A DNA stretch of 64,000 nt from Leptodontidium sp. MPI-SDFR-AT-0119 (GCA_020726505.1 JAHLEZ010000009.1:310001-374000); one strand, 5' to 3'. Shown: positions 24,321 through 35,912, counted from the first letter of the stretch. Notes: generated by a model not told the origin, from the letters alone. A program made the numbers and translations.

Positions 24321-24599
24321 AAGCTCTAGATGGGGCTAAGTATCCCGGGAAAAGGACTTGAGGACATAAAAGAGGGGAATATAAAAGAGGGGAATATCTT
24401 CGCCAAATCGAGGGACTTTTGTTATCCGGGTTTTAATAGTCTAGTTTCTTATCAAGTGAAAACTTATTATATGCCTATTAATGTGACTGCGAGGCTTTTT
24501 AGCAGACTATAGTTAGATATGCGACCGCATCCAAGTCGAGAAATTCCAACACATCTATCTAAAACCTACTCATAGGTCTTAAGGTCAACCATAATACAC

Positions 24600-25720
24600 A
24601 AATACGGGAAAACGATTTTGAGAGATCCTTTAGAAGATCCGCTAGAGCCTGGCTAATAGCATTATCTGTTTTCTCGGCGCATAAGGATTCGATTTGAAGG
24701 GCTACTCAAAGGAACATTCCTTAAGCTCTTTCTAGGAGAGCGTCTTGTATTTCTAGTATAAGGGCGGGATCCCCTATCGCCAGCTTTCCGAACTATATAC
24801 AGCTCTCTAACTTTGTACTAATAAAGTTCTTAATATCGGGATTATTATTAGGAATTAAAATAACGCTGAGGGCAGTGAACTGTTTTAGTCTTAATCTTAA
24901 GGCATTGTCGACCTCTAGTTTATTTGAAACATAAAGAAGTAGCGCAAATATCCCCTGAAGTTTCCGAAGTTACCGAATCAAGATTTGTCTCTTAATAGTA
25001 TCATATTCATCTACCCCGTCGAGGATGAAGTACGCTTTGAAGTTAGGTGAAAGAGCTCGTTAAAGTAAACTAAATAATTCTTCGAAATCTAGGGCTATAG
25101 TAGTCTCATTAAGGAATCCCATCGCCATAGAAAGATCAGGAATTAGGCGTAACAATTGCCGAGCTAGATTCGTAATGACCGTTCGCGCTTTTAAGCTTTT
25201 AAGAATATCGCGCCGGCAAAATAAATAAGTCATTGCGATATTCTTGTTTTAAACATAAAGATTTAAATCATTAATAACATTAGTTAGTAAAACAAGCTTT
25301 TCTAATCCCAGCTTGCCTGTATAAATAAGGATGTAGGAATCTGGTCGGCCCCTCCAGTTCTAGTATTAGGTAGCTGAGCTAAATAAGGTTACGTTTCCGA
25401 TTTTTCGAGTCTGCTTCCACGTAGTCTCGTAATCGTACGTGGAGTAAGACTCGAGGAGGCGTAGCTTCGTCTTCAGATTTCCGCGGTGTGACGCCGTTTC
25501 TAAGAACTTGCTCGAAAGGGCTCTAAATCGGGAATTCTCTCGGGCTTCCTCCTCAATCTTCTAGCTAATTAGCAGGTTCACCTCCTCTTTTACTGAATTA
25601 TCCCAGAGGTCGAGTTCTAATTAGTAAGTCTTTGTGTCTGAGTTACTTAGAGACGATACCAGCTAGCTCAAGATCGACTTCTATGTGAACTTTAATAGCT
25701 AATAGCAAAAACGCACTACT
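24600..25720 (-). pseudogene. NACHT (NLR-like) NTPase, RIP-decayed
   Basis: Minus-strand reading gives the fungal NLR layout: 'FRALSSKFLETASHRGNLK', 'YDYETTWKQTRKIGNVTLF', 'NWRGRPDSYILIYTGKLGLE' (P-loop region, about 25293-25322), 'TNVINDLNLYV', 'RTVITNLARQLLRLIPDLSM', and Walker B 'AYFILDGVDEYD' at about 25008-25045. Later come 'NNNPDIKNFISTKLES' and 'LCAEKTDNAISQALADLLKD'. The P-loop usual in this family (GKPGSGKS) is degraded to GKLGLEKL, and several in-frame stops occur. Fungal NACHT proteins act in incompatibility and innate-type responses. The repeat domain expected downstream is not visible beyond about 24560. Confidence 0.75.
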
Positions 25721-25738
25721 ATAATGAAATATTCGAAC

Positions 25739-26214
25739 CAGCGCGAGAAACGATTTGATTTGATTTGATTAGACCCCTCTAATCAAATCAAATCAACATA
25801 ATCCCAAAGCTAATCAAATCAAATCAAAGCTAATTAGATTATAATTAATTATAATTAATTATTTCTGGCTTAAGGTATTGCCGATATTTACCGATATTTA
25901 CCGACAATAATAATAAAGAAACATAATTACTAAGAGCTTATTCTGCTTTTAAATAACCTCTAGATCTTATAAATACCACTTATAAAATACTTGTTATACT
26001 TATATATAGTAATATTAGAGTTCTTTTACTAATTTTAGCTACTTAAACCCTTTTATATAAGAAATTATAAGACTTTGATTAGCTTTGATTATAATTTAAA
26101 TCAAATCAAATCAAATCAAAATCAATAATAAAAAATTATAATCAAATCAAATCAAAGCTAATTTGATTATAATTGATTATAATTAATTAGTTTGATTATT
26201 TTTTTCTCACGCTG
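25739..26214. mobile_element. hAT-type MITE 2 (AATCA/TGATT subterminal repeats)
   Basis: The 476-bp element has terminal inverted repeats CAGCGCGAGAAA and CAGCGTGAGAAA. The 8-bp target duplication is attcgaac (25731-25738) against attcaaac (26215-26222), differing by one G-to-A. Inside each end the pentamer ATCAA/TTGAT is repeated many times (for example aatcaaatcaaatcaaagc at about 25811). It is very AT-rich and has no coding capacity. Confidence 0.85.
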
Positions 26215-26222
26215 ATTCAAAC

Positions 26223-26934
26223 AGGCTCGACTGCAAATTTTTGGATAAGGGATAAAGTAGGGCCATCATTTGGTAACGGGGAGCCGAGCGACCGACGGTC
26301 ATAAAGAGGACCGATAACTTTTCGAAGTAGGAGGTGGAGGTAACTATAAACTATAAAGCAGTAGTCAAGAACAAGATAAAGGAAGTAAAAAAACACTAAC
26401 AAGCAAGGTCATTTACACTAATGACCATACGCCACATGTAATTATGTTCTGGGAGCCCCTTATTATAACATCCCCTAGTGCCGCAAATTACTGGACGGCT
26501 TGTAGGACGTTAATTAATCGAGGTCCGAAACATCGCCCCCCGCCAACCTTTCCGGACGCGCAACGGTCAATCTCGGCTATAAGTCGCATCACATCGCTGC
26601 GACTAGGAGGTGAATTGTGCGATTAGGATCTGTAGGTATAGAAGGCTGCTTTGTGCTCGCTCAAGAGGTCGGCTTCGAACTGCGAAACGGCCTGTGCCAG
26701 GCGAATTTCGGGCTTTAGCTATGAAGCATTTGCCAGCAAAGCAGACATAGCGCTGATGCCTAGAAAGGGCTACGAAGAACGTCGCGCATCAAGTATGAAC
26801 GATAGATGAAGAGATGAGGACCTAACTTTGAAGGCAGTCAAACCATGACGGTGGTACTGTAATACTTTGTGAGGCTGTATCGTCAATGATGGGCAACACC
26901 ATTGGACGCTGTTGTGCGAACGCGCAGCGGCCGA
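26223..26934. other. Balanced-composition spacer, no gene recognised
   Basis: The stretch is unRIPed by composition and was the insertion site of the pogo element (TA at 26935). Short open frames exist, such as 26444-26626 (60 codons), but none resembles a known protein. Confidence 0.4.
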
Positions 26935-26936
26935 TA

Positions 26937-29463
26937 ATCGTCAGCTCGCCTCAGGTGGGCTTCCTGTTATCGCTATCGCTCTCAGTCAGAATAAGCGAAT
27001 GCGGATCGGAAGCGAATGCGGATTTTCGCCCGCCATCACCTTTAATATTACTTAAGCGATAAATAGGTGTAATTTACTACTAAGAATACATTAGGAAAAA
27101 TAAATTAATTTAAAGATCTTTCTTATATTTACTATCTTCATTATCATCGGATGAGACGCTATCTTAATAATTAGAATCTAAATCTTTAAAATTAATATTA
27201 TCGCTAACTTTATATAACGAATCGTCTAAATCTCTACTATTATCTGAATTAAAGCTATTACTATTAATTCTAAGGTCTTCAACGAGTGGTAGTATATGTA
27301 AATAGTCTAATTGAAGCTCTTTATCGCCGTCTGTATCGATGATTATAGTCAAATCGTCGTCTCTAAGTATAGGCGCTAACGAAGGTAATTTAAGCTTAAG
27401 AATCCCTTTCTTTCGCCGACGAGTAACTTACTGTTTAAGAGGTTATTAAAATCACTAAATTTCCTTTATATTAGGGATAGGAACTAATAAAGGATTACTA
27501 TCCTCTATAATAATACTATTTATTAAGCGCTCTCATAATATTCTCTTCCGAGTACGCTTTATAGCCCGAGCATTAACACCTTTCCGGTACTTAATATCAC
27601 GCTCTTCTCTCCACAACTTATCAATATAGTGTTATACTTTAAAGGCTTCGGTTTTGGCGTCTTTGGCGTCTCTTTTAGCTATTATCTTGTCGGCGATCTC
27701 TTTAGTAAGGCCATCTTTAAAGTAAAACTATTTCCTACCCCGCTTTTTACTCTTAATCTTGTCCTTTTGCTATTAAGATAAAATATTTAACTCTTCTGTT
27801 TATAAGGTAGATTCTATCGTAACTTAACGAGTTCCACGGAAAAAAGAGACAAATTCTAGTCGAGATGGACTATTCAAAAGATCCGTAACTTTATATTACT
27901 AGTACTATATTAACTTCTCCACGTGTATTAGTTTCTTTGGCGTACGAAGTAAACTAGGCTCTTGATTTGTAAGTGATTGAATATTAATCTCAGGTAAAGT
28001 AAAGGTTTTAAGGTTCTTTAGACAGCGATTACAATTGGCTAAGTATATTCCTGACTTTTTTTAGGCTTTCTTAATATTGTACTAGCTAAAAGTCTCGTTG
28101 CGAATTCCCTTCAAATCTTGTAGAAAAGAGTAAATAATATATTCTAAATTAAGCCTCGCAAGGGCGTTCTTAATTGCTAGGTCGTAGTAATGTTTTTATA
28201 GTTGGAAAATACCCACATCTAAAGGTTATATATAGTGTATTAGGTGAGGAATTAACGGGTAAGGTAAAATGTGATTCTTGTTAGCTAAATTAATGAATTC
28301 CGGAGTCTCGTGGCTCTTATAATTATTTATAAGTATAAGTTTCTATAGTTTGCTTAGTCCACAGTCTGAATTCCGAATATAATACTTTAAGTAAAGTATA
28401 GCGAATTAATTATTAGTAAATCCATTCTCGCTTTCCTTTATATATATGCCAGTAGGAAGCTCCTTTTTGAACTACTTTTATATGAGTTGTTTGCCTTGTA
28501 TAAAGATTATTAAAGGAATAGGTTTTCGTTCGGTGGCGTTAATTATCTTAATAATTATTACGAATCGTTAGTTTTTAAGACTAACAAAGTAATACTATAG
28601 CCAAAAGTTAGTTATTACTTAATCTAGATAAAAGTATACTAGTGAACTTACTTCTTTAATAAACTCCGGAACTAGTACTTTTAAGCCTCTAAGGCATCTA
28701 ATCCGAAAGCCAGTCTCGTCGAAATTGATAATATCTCTTGGCTTGACCTTTATTCTTTTGCACGTACGCTTAAACCCCTTAAACTAACGTTTAACTATCT
28801 TCTCGTCTTGTGTTAATATTCGTACTTTAGCTAAAGGCTTAGTTTTGATTTTGTGAAGGCCGCTTTGTTTCTACTATCGTGTAAACTAGCTTCAAGACGG
28901 GTTTAATGCCACTTTATCGTATTACTATCGAATAGTACAAATAACTTTATAAATCAATTACGCAAATAGCTAAAGCTAATATATAATCAATTATAATATA
29001 AATACGTGGAGGGCGGTTTTATAGTAAGCTTATAATATCTTGTTTTGTCCGCCACGCTTGTTTCTAGTACTTAATCATTTAAGAGAGCTGTTTAGCGTTA
29101 TAGGACTAATATCAAAGATCTTAGCCGCCGTGGATTATTTCTCTAAAGGATACTTTTAAAGCCATTCTTTTGCCTTGCGTAGACGCGTCTTTAAATCGTC
29201 CATTGCGTCGAAAAAGCCTAGTTCTGAGGTTCGTTGCCGCTTTGGAGCCTTTAGAGCCTTCGGTTCCTTAATTGAACGAATTCGCTTCCGAGCCATCGTG
29301 ATGTTATGCGAAACCGTATCTAGTGGTAATGTAAAAGAGACGCGATTTTAGTGGGGGACGCGTACAAAATCGCGAAAATCCGCATTCGCTTCCGATCCGC
29401 ATTCGCTTATTCTAACTAAGACTGAAAGGATGTAGGAAGCCCACCGGACGGCGAGCTGACAAT
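26937..29463 (-). mobile_element. Pogo/Fot-type DNA transposon, full length, inactive
   Basis: The 2.5-kb element is bounded by TA (26935-26936 and 29464-29465), with long terminal inverted repeats. The outer 50 bp are imperfect (ATCGTCAGCTCGCC against ATTGTCAGCTCGCC). An inner 42-bp block is perfectly inverted (26988-27029 with 29372-29413) and holds two copies of the word AAGCGAATGCGGAT. A decayed DDE transposase fills the interior on the minus strand. A TA duplication and this transposase type indicate the Tc1/mariner-pogo superfamily. The repeat termini are far better preserved than the coding region. Confidence 0.85.
27100..29296 (-). pseudogene. Pogo-type DDE transposase, RIP-decayed
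   Basis: It starts MARKRIRSIKEPKALK at 29296, followed by 'GFFDAMDDLKTRLRKAKEWL'. Landmarks then follow: a helix-turn-helix remnant 'AAKIFDISPITLNSSL', 'DIINFDETGFRIR' at about 28700 (first catalytic Asp), 'NNYKSHETPEFINLA' at about 28310 (family DNHxSHxTPEF, with the Asp changed to Asn by a G-to-A), 'PLDVGIFQL' near 28210, and a C-terminal tail to about 27100. More than ten in-frame stops occur. Its role was cut-and-paste transposition of the surrounding element. Confidence 0.8.
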
Positions 29464-29623
29464 TACCCTCTTGCTTTCCATTTGAACCTTAGGCGGGGAT
29501 CGCCTGGCTGGCGGTATCACCCGAATTTAAGGCCGAAGTGGGGCAGCAGCACACAACCACCGATGACGTACCTACGCTTCAGCTTTCGTCGAATTGTGCC
29601 TCTTAAGCATCACTTTAGGATAG

Positions 29624-29959
29624 ATATTCCTGACGGACCGTGCTTCCAAGCCCAACCAGTCCCTCAGTGACAGCACGACTTCGGTTAAACTCCAAATCAA
29701 TGAATCAGCTTCCGCCTATGGCGGCTTAGGCCTCGTCGCCACAGAAAACATCTCAGCTGCAGCAGATATCATATGTAAGAAGCAGAAACTCGTTGTGGCG
29801 GATGACAACCAGCTTAAGACTACTTGCGACAATTACTTCATGTGGCTGGGGAGCGAAATCGACGCTAATGATCGTATCAGAGCTGCCGGGGATGCTGAGC
29901 CCACTCTGGACAAATGCAGTGGCTGCAAAGTTGTGAGGTATTGTTCAAAAGAGAGTTAA
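29624..29959 (+). pseudogene. SET/MYND (SMYD-like) gene fragment
   Basis: An open stretch of 111 codons contains 'AYGGLGLVATENISAAADI' (the start of the SMYD SET fold, usual form GRGLVATxxI), 'TTCDNYFMW', and 'KCSGCKVVRYCSKES' (the MYND zinc-finger C-x2-C...YC), then TAA at 29957-29959. The next MYND cysteine is replaced by Ser and the rest of the SET domain is absent. No in-frame ATG is present at the 5' side, where a TAG at 29621 blocks the frame. SMYD proteins are lysine methyltransferases; this is a truncated relic beside the pogo element. Confidence 0.6.
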
Positions 29960-31100
29960 CTTGGTGTTTACACACCACTTTGTTTCTACACCTAAGCGGC
30001 CGGTACCATCACGTGACAATGTCGGCCCCATTTGGTGGTGCGTGCGCGAAATCTGGAAAACCTGTCCTTGTTAACACGGGAGGTTACGGGCCAGATCACT
30101 AATTATTTAGATAAATTGGTAGTAGAAGAGCTACTGTTCTTAATTATGTAACTACTGATGCCTATATGCACCTATAAGCAATAGGCAGCTATAGGCAGGC
30201 AATAAAGGAGACTTGATGAGTTAATCATCATGTGATAGAGTCTCGTGACTTACACTAAAAGAGAGGTGAGCCGAGATCTCTTAAATTGATCTTTGTACGT
30301 ATATACTAAGAAATCACAACATCTAGGGTATAAGAATACCCCACGGAATCTCTAGCATAAAGTTTGGAGGCCGGCTAGGAATTAAAAATATAATCATTTT
30401 TTCTGCAACCTCCCTAATATCCCACGTGACCAAACCGGCTAAATCCGTTGCTTACCTCAGCTGCCAAGGCAGCTTGCAGTCATTGTCGTGAAAAGTCTTT
30501 GGTGCATCCATGGCTGATACCTCCATTTTACTAGTCATAAATACTTTCGGCGAAGAGATTATAAACGCTATTAGGGATTAACGACCTATTCGCCTGTTTC
30601 TCTACCCCCTAACACGACTATTCGATAGCACAGACTACCGCGGCTTAGTGGAAGCGTTCGTGCAAAATCAAATAAGAGATATTTGCTATTCTCGACACGG
30701 AATGTCAACTACTTTTCCAACCCCTCGCCATAGAGATCTAGGGCAGACATACCTTAATAATCGTCGATGTTAATTACTACGGCTATGACTGGCATACTAC
30801 GCACGACCTCAAAAGAACATGCTCGAGGTCTATTAGCTCGTCCTCGAAAAGGACGGCAAAAACGCGGCGATTCGAAGAGATAAAACACTCGATATACGAG
30901 TGAATCGACAGGTTACAGAGCTTCACAGGCTCAATGGTGTCCGACATCCGCCCTATCTGGCAGATCACTCCCCGGGTGCGGACCTAGTACAGTACAGATC
31001 TCTTCGTCCGTCCCTACCAAAATCTTACTCGAACGAGCAAACGGCCGAGCAAGAGAGGATTAAAGAAGAAGTCGGCAGCATCAAGCAGTGACTGGCCATT
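29960..31100. other. Degenerate, partly coding-like DNA, no gene recognised
   Basis: From 30510 short readable stretches occur on the plus strand (MADTSILLVINTFGEEII, then 'IVDVNYYGYDWHTTHDLKR' in another frame near 30770). They are separated by stops and frame changes. This may be a decayed gene of unknown family ending near 31090. I recognise no domain. Confidence 0.3.
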
Positions 31101-31109
31101 TGCACCTAA

Positions 31110-31686
31110 ATATCGACGCAAGCAAGCAAAGAAAGCATGAACGACTTCACGGATATTTCTACGGCTGGCGGCGGCTATCAAGTACTCGGCAGAGCAAGCT
31201 TGGACAGAGCTGGATAGAATGCTAGGCGTATGGGCTAGGCAGATACAGAGCGGACACCCGATGACAAAGGCTCAGCCATTGGAAATATTCGGGGGACCTC
31301 AGATATTCGAGAACGATAACAGAATGTATGCATTACTCTAGCTCTGCCTCGGAAGAGCTGGCATTGAAACTTTATTCCTCACAGCCTTCTTCATTGCAAT
31401 GAGGACGAGAAACTAACATTATTCTATCTTTTTAACCAGACCTCCTATTGATCTGCAATTTCGTCAAACCGATCTTAGGCACTTCACCGTGCTACTCATG
31501 TTGAACGCAATCACCTCAAAGGAAAAGATCCGCTGGCCAAGATAGAGTGTTGTCACCCAGCGTGTAAGGGGCTTGTTCTCGAACACTTGCGGCATTTCAA
31601 AAACCATGTACAGAGCTTGCATGGCATCAAGCTTGATAGTGACTTTGTGTTAGGGGAATATCGCAGAAGCACCTTCAGCTTTACTT
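31110..31686 (+). pseudogene. Zinc-finger-type gene fragment, frame-broken
   Basis: Two coding-like pieces in different frames are visible. 'AWTELDRMLGVWARQIQSGH' begins at about 31196 (duplicated and RIPed at 2036). 'CCHPACKGLVLEHLRHFKNH' with 'VQSLHGIK' follows at about 31545-31635 and fits a C2H2-like C-x4-C...H-x3-H arrangement. Stops and frame changes between them rule out one intact gene. It lies tail to tail with the C2H2 pseudogene at 31687. Confidence 0.4.
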
Positions 31687-32299
31687 CTATCCTAGTAGCT
31701 CTAACAGAACCCAATCATTGCCGTCTACATCAATACAGGCATCCCCAATGCCAGCTTGACACGTTGGTAAATCCTCGCCTGTCCTATCTGCCTGCTCATC
31801 TATTTGCTCATCCATCTCCAACTTCTCGTGTTCGCTTGACTTCTTTATAACTCTAGGAGCTGTTAACCACCCAGTACGGTCCATCTCCAGACCATGATTG
31901 GATCCGAACCAGAACGGGCTCCATACAACCAACCAAGCTTCCATATATGCGTCGATGCTAATAAGCTTCTTCAGACTCTAGAAGTTGGAATCTGATTGGG
32001 CAGTGCTGACATTGAAGCCCATCCATGACCAGGAGATGCGGGTGTGGTGCCAGTTTATCCTTTATAACCTCGTCGTCCCGGGAAGGACTCTATTCTAATT
32101 GCTTAACCATGAATGCGCGGAGCTGCTGCTTGGAGGACCACTTCTTGTGCTTCTTGCTGTAATGGCTTACTATTCGATCTGGTGGAATGGCTCGCATGTA
32201 GTTAGGGCTAGTGCAGATTGTTTTTCGATGTTCCATGTCGATATATATCCAGCGAGTCAAGGTACTAGGGATCGAATTCGGGGTTACTACATCTGCCAT
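31687..32299 (-). pseudogene. C2H2-type (DUF3505-like) protein, second copy
   Basis: The start MADVVTPNSIPSTLTRWIYI is at 32299. The N-terminal half is open for 69 codons (EHRKTIC, then SHYSKKHKKW) to a TAG at 32090. Next, 'PHLLVMDGLQCQHCPIRFQ' with a following histidine gives a second finger. A frame change leads to 'MEAWLVVWSPFWFGSNHG' and an acidic tail 'DACIDVDGNDWVLLELLG', ending with TAG at 31687. It is better preserved than its paralogue at 13672 but still broken by a stop and a frameshift. Its function in fungi is unknown, presumably nucleic-acid binding. Confidence 0.6.
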
Positions 32300-33421
32300 T
32301 GTTGAGTGGAGGGGTCGTCCGGGGAGCGAGAATGAATAAGAGAAAGAGGCTACTGTCAGTTGTGAACGAATTATGGAGTTTAAGGTTAAATAAAGAACAC
32401 CATCGCCTCTACTTGTATGATGTCAGCAGAGTAACCTGAGATGGAACTCCGCCAATGACAGAGACGACGTTGCTTACCCCGCAATCCTGCTATGTGGGAG
32501 TAGTCCATTTTGAGTTCCGCTGTGGCGGGATAATATGGACAGAGCCAGTCAGGTATTAGCGCAAGGCGTGCCTTCTGGCATGCCTGAATCATACCGTACC
32601 CTCGCAGATCATGGCAATGTCCCTCGCTCTACACTTTATCATTGTGCTCACGGACGATGCTCGATAGAAGAGAAGGCCCAAAGCCAACAATGCCTCACCC
32701 TGTAGGAGGAGGATGTTATCGTTGAGTATTTACTATCAATGTCCGGCCTTGGACAACCGATACGAATCAAGCTTATCCCTTCCATAGCCTTTAGTGTCAC
32801 CTGCCAGTGACGTGCCATAGACAGACCCTGCAAGTTTCACGGTTGGAGATGTAGGAGGGGAGTGATGGCGCTCTAGTGCCCAGGTACGAAAGGGGTTGAC
32901 AGTGGGTCTCGTCCACCCTTGTAAGGTAGTAAGGTTGTTTCTCCAATTAAAAGTCTGAAAATTCTGGAGTTCTCCATAGATTTCCTCAAACGTTAAGGCA
33001 GAATACAGTACTTCACCCTACGAGTGCCAATTTGAGCAGAAGTTATATACAGTCCCGCTTTGGTATCCTTACATTATTGTCATCGGGCTGATTTTCGATC
33101 ATCTCTCATTCCCCATCCTTTAAGGTCTCAAGCTATCCCACATCTCTCGTAGATTGATAATAATGTTGATTTCAAAGCAATAGATCCGATGATGTCATCG
33201 CTGCACAACCCCACATGAGCTTAAATCCACTCCTCTAACCCCTCCTTCCTCTCCAAGCCAGAGAAGACTGCCGTACCCAAGTATCTCCAACATTCGACCT
33301 CAATTTATCCGCTAAAGGATCTCAATAGCCTCAACTCTCAAACGTTAAATCATTTCTCCATCTCAAACCTAACAGAGAAAAGTGAAGATCAGTCAAGAGT
33401 CAGGATCAAGATAATAACAAC
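32300..33421. other. Intergenic region with a MITE remnant
   Basis: Apart from the MITE-like piece at 32884-32985 no feature is recognised. The last 300 nt before 33422 are C/T-rich with a pyrimidine-rich leader and form the likely promoter and 5' UTR of the Gal80-like gene; the start context is aacaacATGCC. Confidence 0.4.
32884..32985 (+). repeat. Diverged copy of the palindrome unit at 40709-41050
   Basis: The sequence gtacgaaaggggttgacagt followed by gggtctcgtccacccttgta and ctccaattaaaagtctgaaa matches the unit order U then V at 40826-40950, with substitutions and a 20-nt deletion. It shows the unrearranged layout of the small TA-flanked element. Confidence 0.65.
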
Positions 33422-34754
33422 ATGCCTCCAATCCGCGTCGGCTTCTTAGGCCTGTCTACCTCAGGCTGGGCACCTGGTGCTCACTTCCCGTATTTGAAGC
33501 ACAGCGACAAGTACCAGATCGTAGCTATCTGCAATAGTTCGATCGAGAGCTCGAAAGCTGCGATTAAGAAATACGAGTTGCCTGAGAGCACGAGGGCGTA
33601 TGATGATCCTGAAGGTGTGTTTGACTGCTTATTACTTTGCCGTGGCTCCTTGAGTAGAGAGACCATATTTTTATTTGCCACTGACACGATTATAGATCTC
33701 GCAAAAGACAAAGACATCGACCTAGTCGTCTGCAGCGTGCGCGTAGATCGCCATTTCGCCACCATATCACCCAGTCTCAAAGCAGGCAAGGACGTTTTCG
33801 TCGAATGGCCACTGGGAAAGAATCTCTCGGAAGCCAAAGAACTGCTTCGCTTGAAGAATGAAGGAGGTGTCAAGACCGCGGTGGTCGGATTGCAGGCGAG
33901 GCAGAGCCCTGTTATCAGGAAGCTAAAGCAGCTTGTTGATGAGAGGAGAGTGGGGAAAGTGCTGAGTAGTAGCTGGACGGGCCAGGGTGGTAATCTGGGT
34001 CCGACAGTGCATGAGGGCTATGAGTAAGTTTCGCCGACTGTATTTTTGAGTTTGTGCTAGGTGCGAGCTGACGAGAGTAGGTATCTTTCTCAAAGAGAGG
34101 TTGGTGGAAATCTAGTTTCGATACATTTTGGGCATTCTATCGATTACATCCAAGCTGGTAAGGAAGCCCCTACTCATCTTAACGGCATCTCACGTAGCTC
34201 TTACAGAGCTTTATTGACAATTAAAAATAGTCCTCGGCTACGGCTTCACTCCCGCCCCCAAAACCCTCCTCGCCTCCCGACGATCCCACCAAAAACTCCT
34301 CTCTTCATCTAACGAACTGATCAAAGAAAACCATTCCATAACTTCCGACGACACGATCTTCCTCCACGGCACGCTCAGCACCGGTATTCCCCTCTCATTC
34401 TCTCTCCGCGGCGGAAAACCCTTTAAGGACGTCCCTGGTCTCGACTGGCGCATCTACGGTGAGACGGGGGAGATCCGAGTCACTTCTTCTGGACCGTTCT
34501 TGAACGTTGGGTATCCCGATGTCAAGATCGCTGTTTCTGATTTCGATTTGGGTGGGGGTGAGAGCAAGGATGTAGTGGTTGTGGAGGCTGAGAAGGATGA
34601 GTTTGATGGTGACGAATGGGGTGTTCCGAGTAGGAATGTGGCGAGGGTTTATAGGGCGTTGAGTGAGGGTAGTGTTAATTGTAGTTTTGAGGATGCGGTG
34701 GAGAGACATGAGTTTATTGACGGAATGTATAGGGAGAATGGGATTGTGGTTTGA
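33422..34754 (+). CDS. Gal80-like NAD(P)-binding oxidoreductase (Gfo/Idh/MocA family), 4 exons
   Basis: Exons are 33422-33614, 33696-34023, 34081-34157 and 34231-34754 (373 aa). All introns are GT-AG, with CTGAC-like branch points at 33681 and 34068 and TTGAC in the third; the joins keep frame. The N-terminus has the Rossmann motif GFLGLSTSG (residues 8-16), then 'VVCSVRVDRH' and the EKP-like 'DVFVEWPLGKNLSEAKELL'. After that comes the C-terminal alpha/beta domain with 'GGNLVSIHFGHSIDYI'. The length fits Gal80-like fungal proteins (about 370-390 aa). Relatives are either dehydrogenases on sugars or Gal80-type regulators; which one cannot be told here. It is soluble and probably cytosolic. This is the cleanest gene of the window. 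Confidence 0.9.
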
Positions 34755-35317
34755 AATTGAAGAGCTGCAGAGTATGGAGTGCGAATTCTGGACTTTCGAA
34801 GGACTTTATTGTCTCGCTAGTGGTGTTACAAATACTACAAGTCAGCCCTCGAATCCGCTCAAACTTCCGGAAGCCTAATCGAGATCTCAAATAATGATAT
34901 ATCGGTGCCGTAGTACTAATTGTTCAAACAGCCTTTCAGTTGACTAACTAATCAAAGGATTGATAATCAGGTGGTGTCACAAGATTGCCCTGAGTATACT
35001 TAGACTCGTTTTACCGGAAGGACTTCCGAAGAGCTCTTGAGAGGCCAAAAGCCCCATCGTTTATCTCGTCTCAGGGAAGTGAAGCTCAAACTAATCTCAG
35101 CACAAACAAAACTGTAAGATTAGCCCAAAAAGTACAGATTGCACAACATTATATGCAGCCACTTCGCATTCATCACTGTTCTACAGCCCACATCCGATCC
35201 GAGCCGTCTCCCTTAATTCCACAAAAACATCGACAAACGAAAACACACACATACACACACACACACAAAAACCTCCATCCATCCATCCGTCCACCGTTGC
35301 TCAACCCACAACCAGAC
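34755..35317. other. Intergenic spacer between converging genes
   Basis: Contains the 3' flanks of the Gal80-like gene and of the minus-strand hydrolase, plus a short (ca)n run at about 35245-35268. No gene is seen. Confidence 0.4.
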
Positions 35318-35878
35318 CTACACCTCATTCGCCACCGCAATCAAGACATCAACCGTCTTCTCCGGAATACTCAACATCGGGCAATGGCCCGCACTAGTCT
35401 CCACAACCTTGACATCCGCCCCCTCACCCCTCGCAAAATCAATCATCTGTCTCTGCGCCTCCATAGGAATAATCTTGTCGTTCTCAGTCAACAGGTACGT
35501 GACAGGGATGTACTTGTACCCGGGGTGGGTTAGTTCACCGGAGAAGGATATCGTTGAGTGGTTTGGCATTAGGGACATGTAGTGCTTTGCTTCGGATTCT
35601 GGGAGGTCGGAGAAGATGTTGACCCAGTCTTCGGCGGGGTTGAGTGTCATGTAGTCGCCCTAGCTATGTTAGTTTGAGATTTCTTGCTTTGCTTTATGTT
35701 GAGGTTTCTACTGTGTGGAACAGAACAGAAAATGAGACACATTTGTAGTAGGGGATATAACTCATAGTATTCTTAATCGAATCCGGCAATTCTCCCCCAT
35801 CGATCCCCTCAAACTAGTACCCACCGGCGGAATGAAACTCGCTAAATAAACCAACGCAACCACCCCTCCCTCCTTCCG

Positions 35879-35912
<34 letters not shown>

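Noticed and set aside
25748..26170. Repeated aatcaaatcaaatcaaa blocks looking like a CRISPR or microsatellite array
   Set aside because: Blocks are irregularly spaced, occur in both orientations and lie between hAT-type termini with an 8-bp duplication, so they are subterminal repeats of a MITE.
30510..31090. Possible decayed gene with 'MADTSILLVINTFGEEII' and 'IVDVNYYGYDWHTTHDLKR'
   Set aside because: Readable only in pieces and in different frames; no domain recognised, so it is listed only as degenerate DNA.
35153..35533. Plus-strand 126-codon frame rich in His/Thr
   Set aside because: Begins in a (ca)n tract and runs antisense to the last exon of the minus-strand hydrolase.
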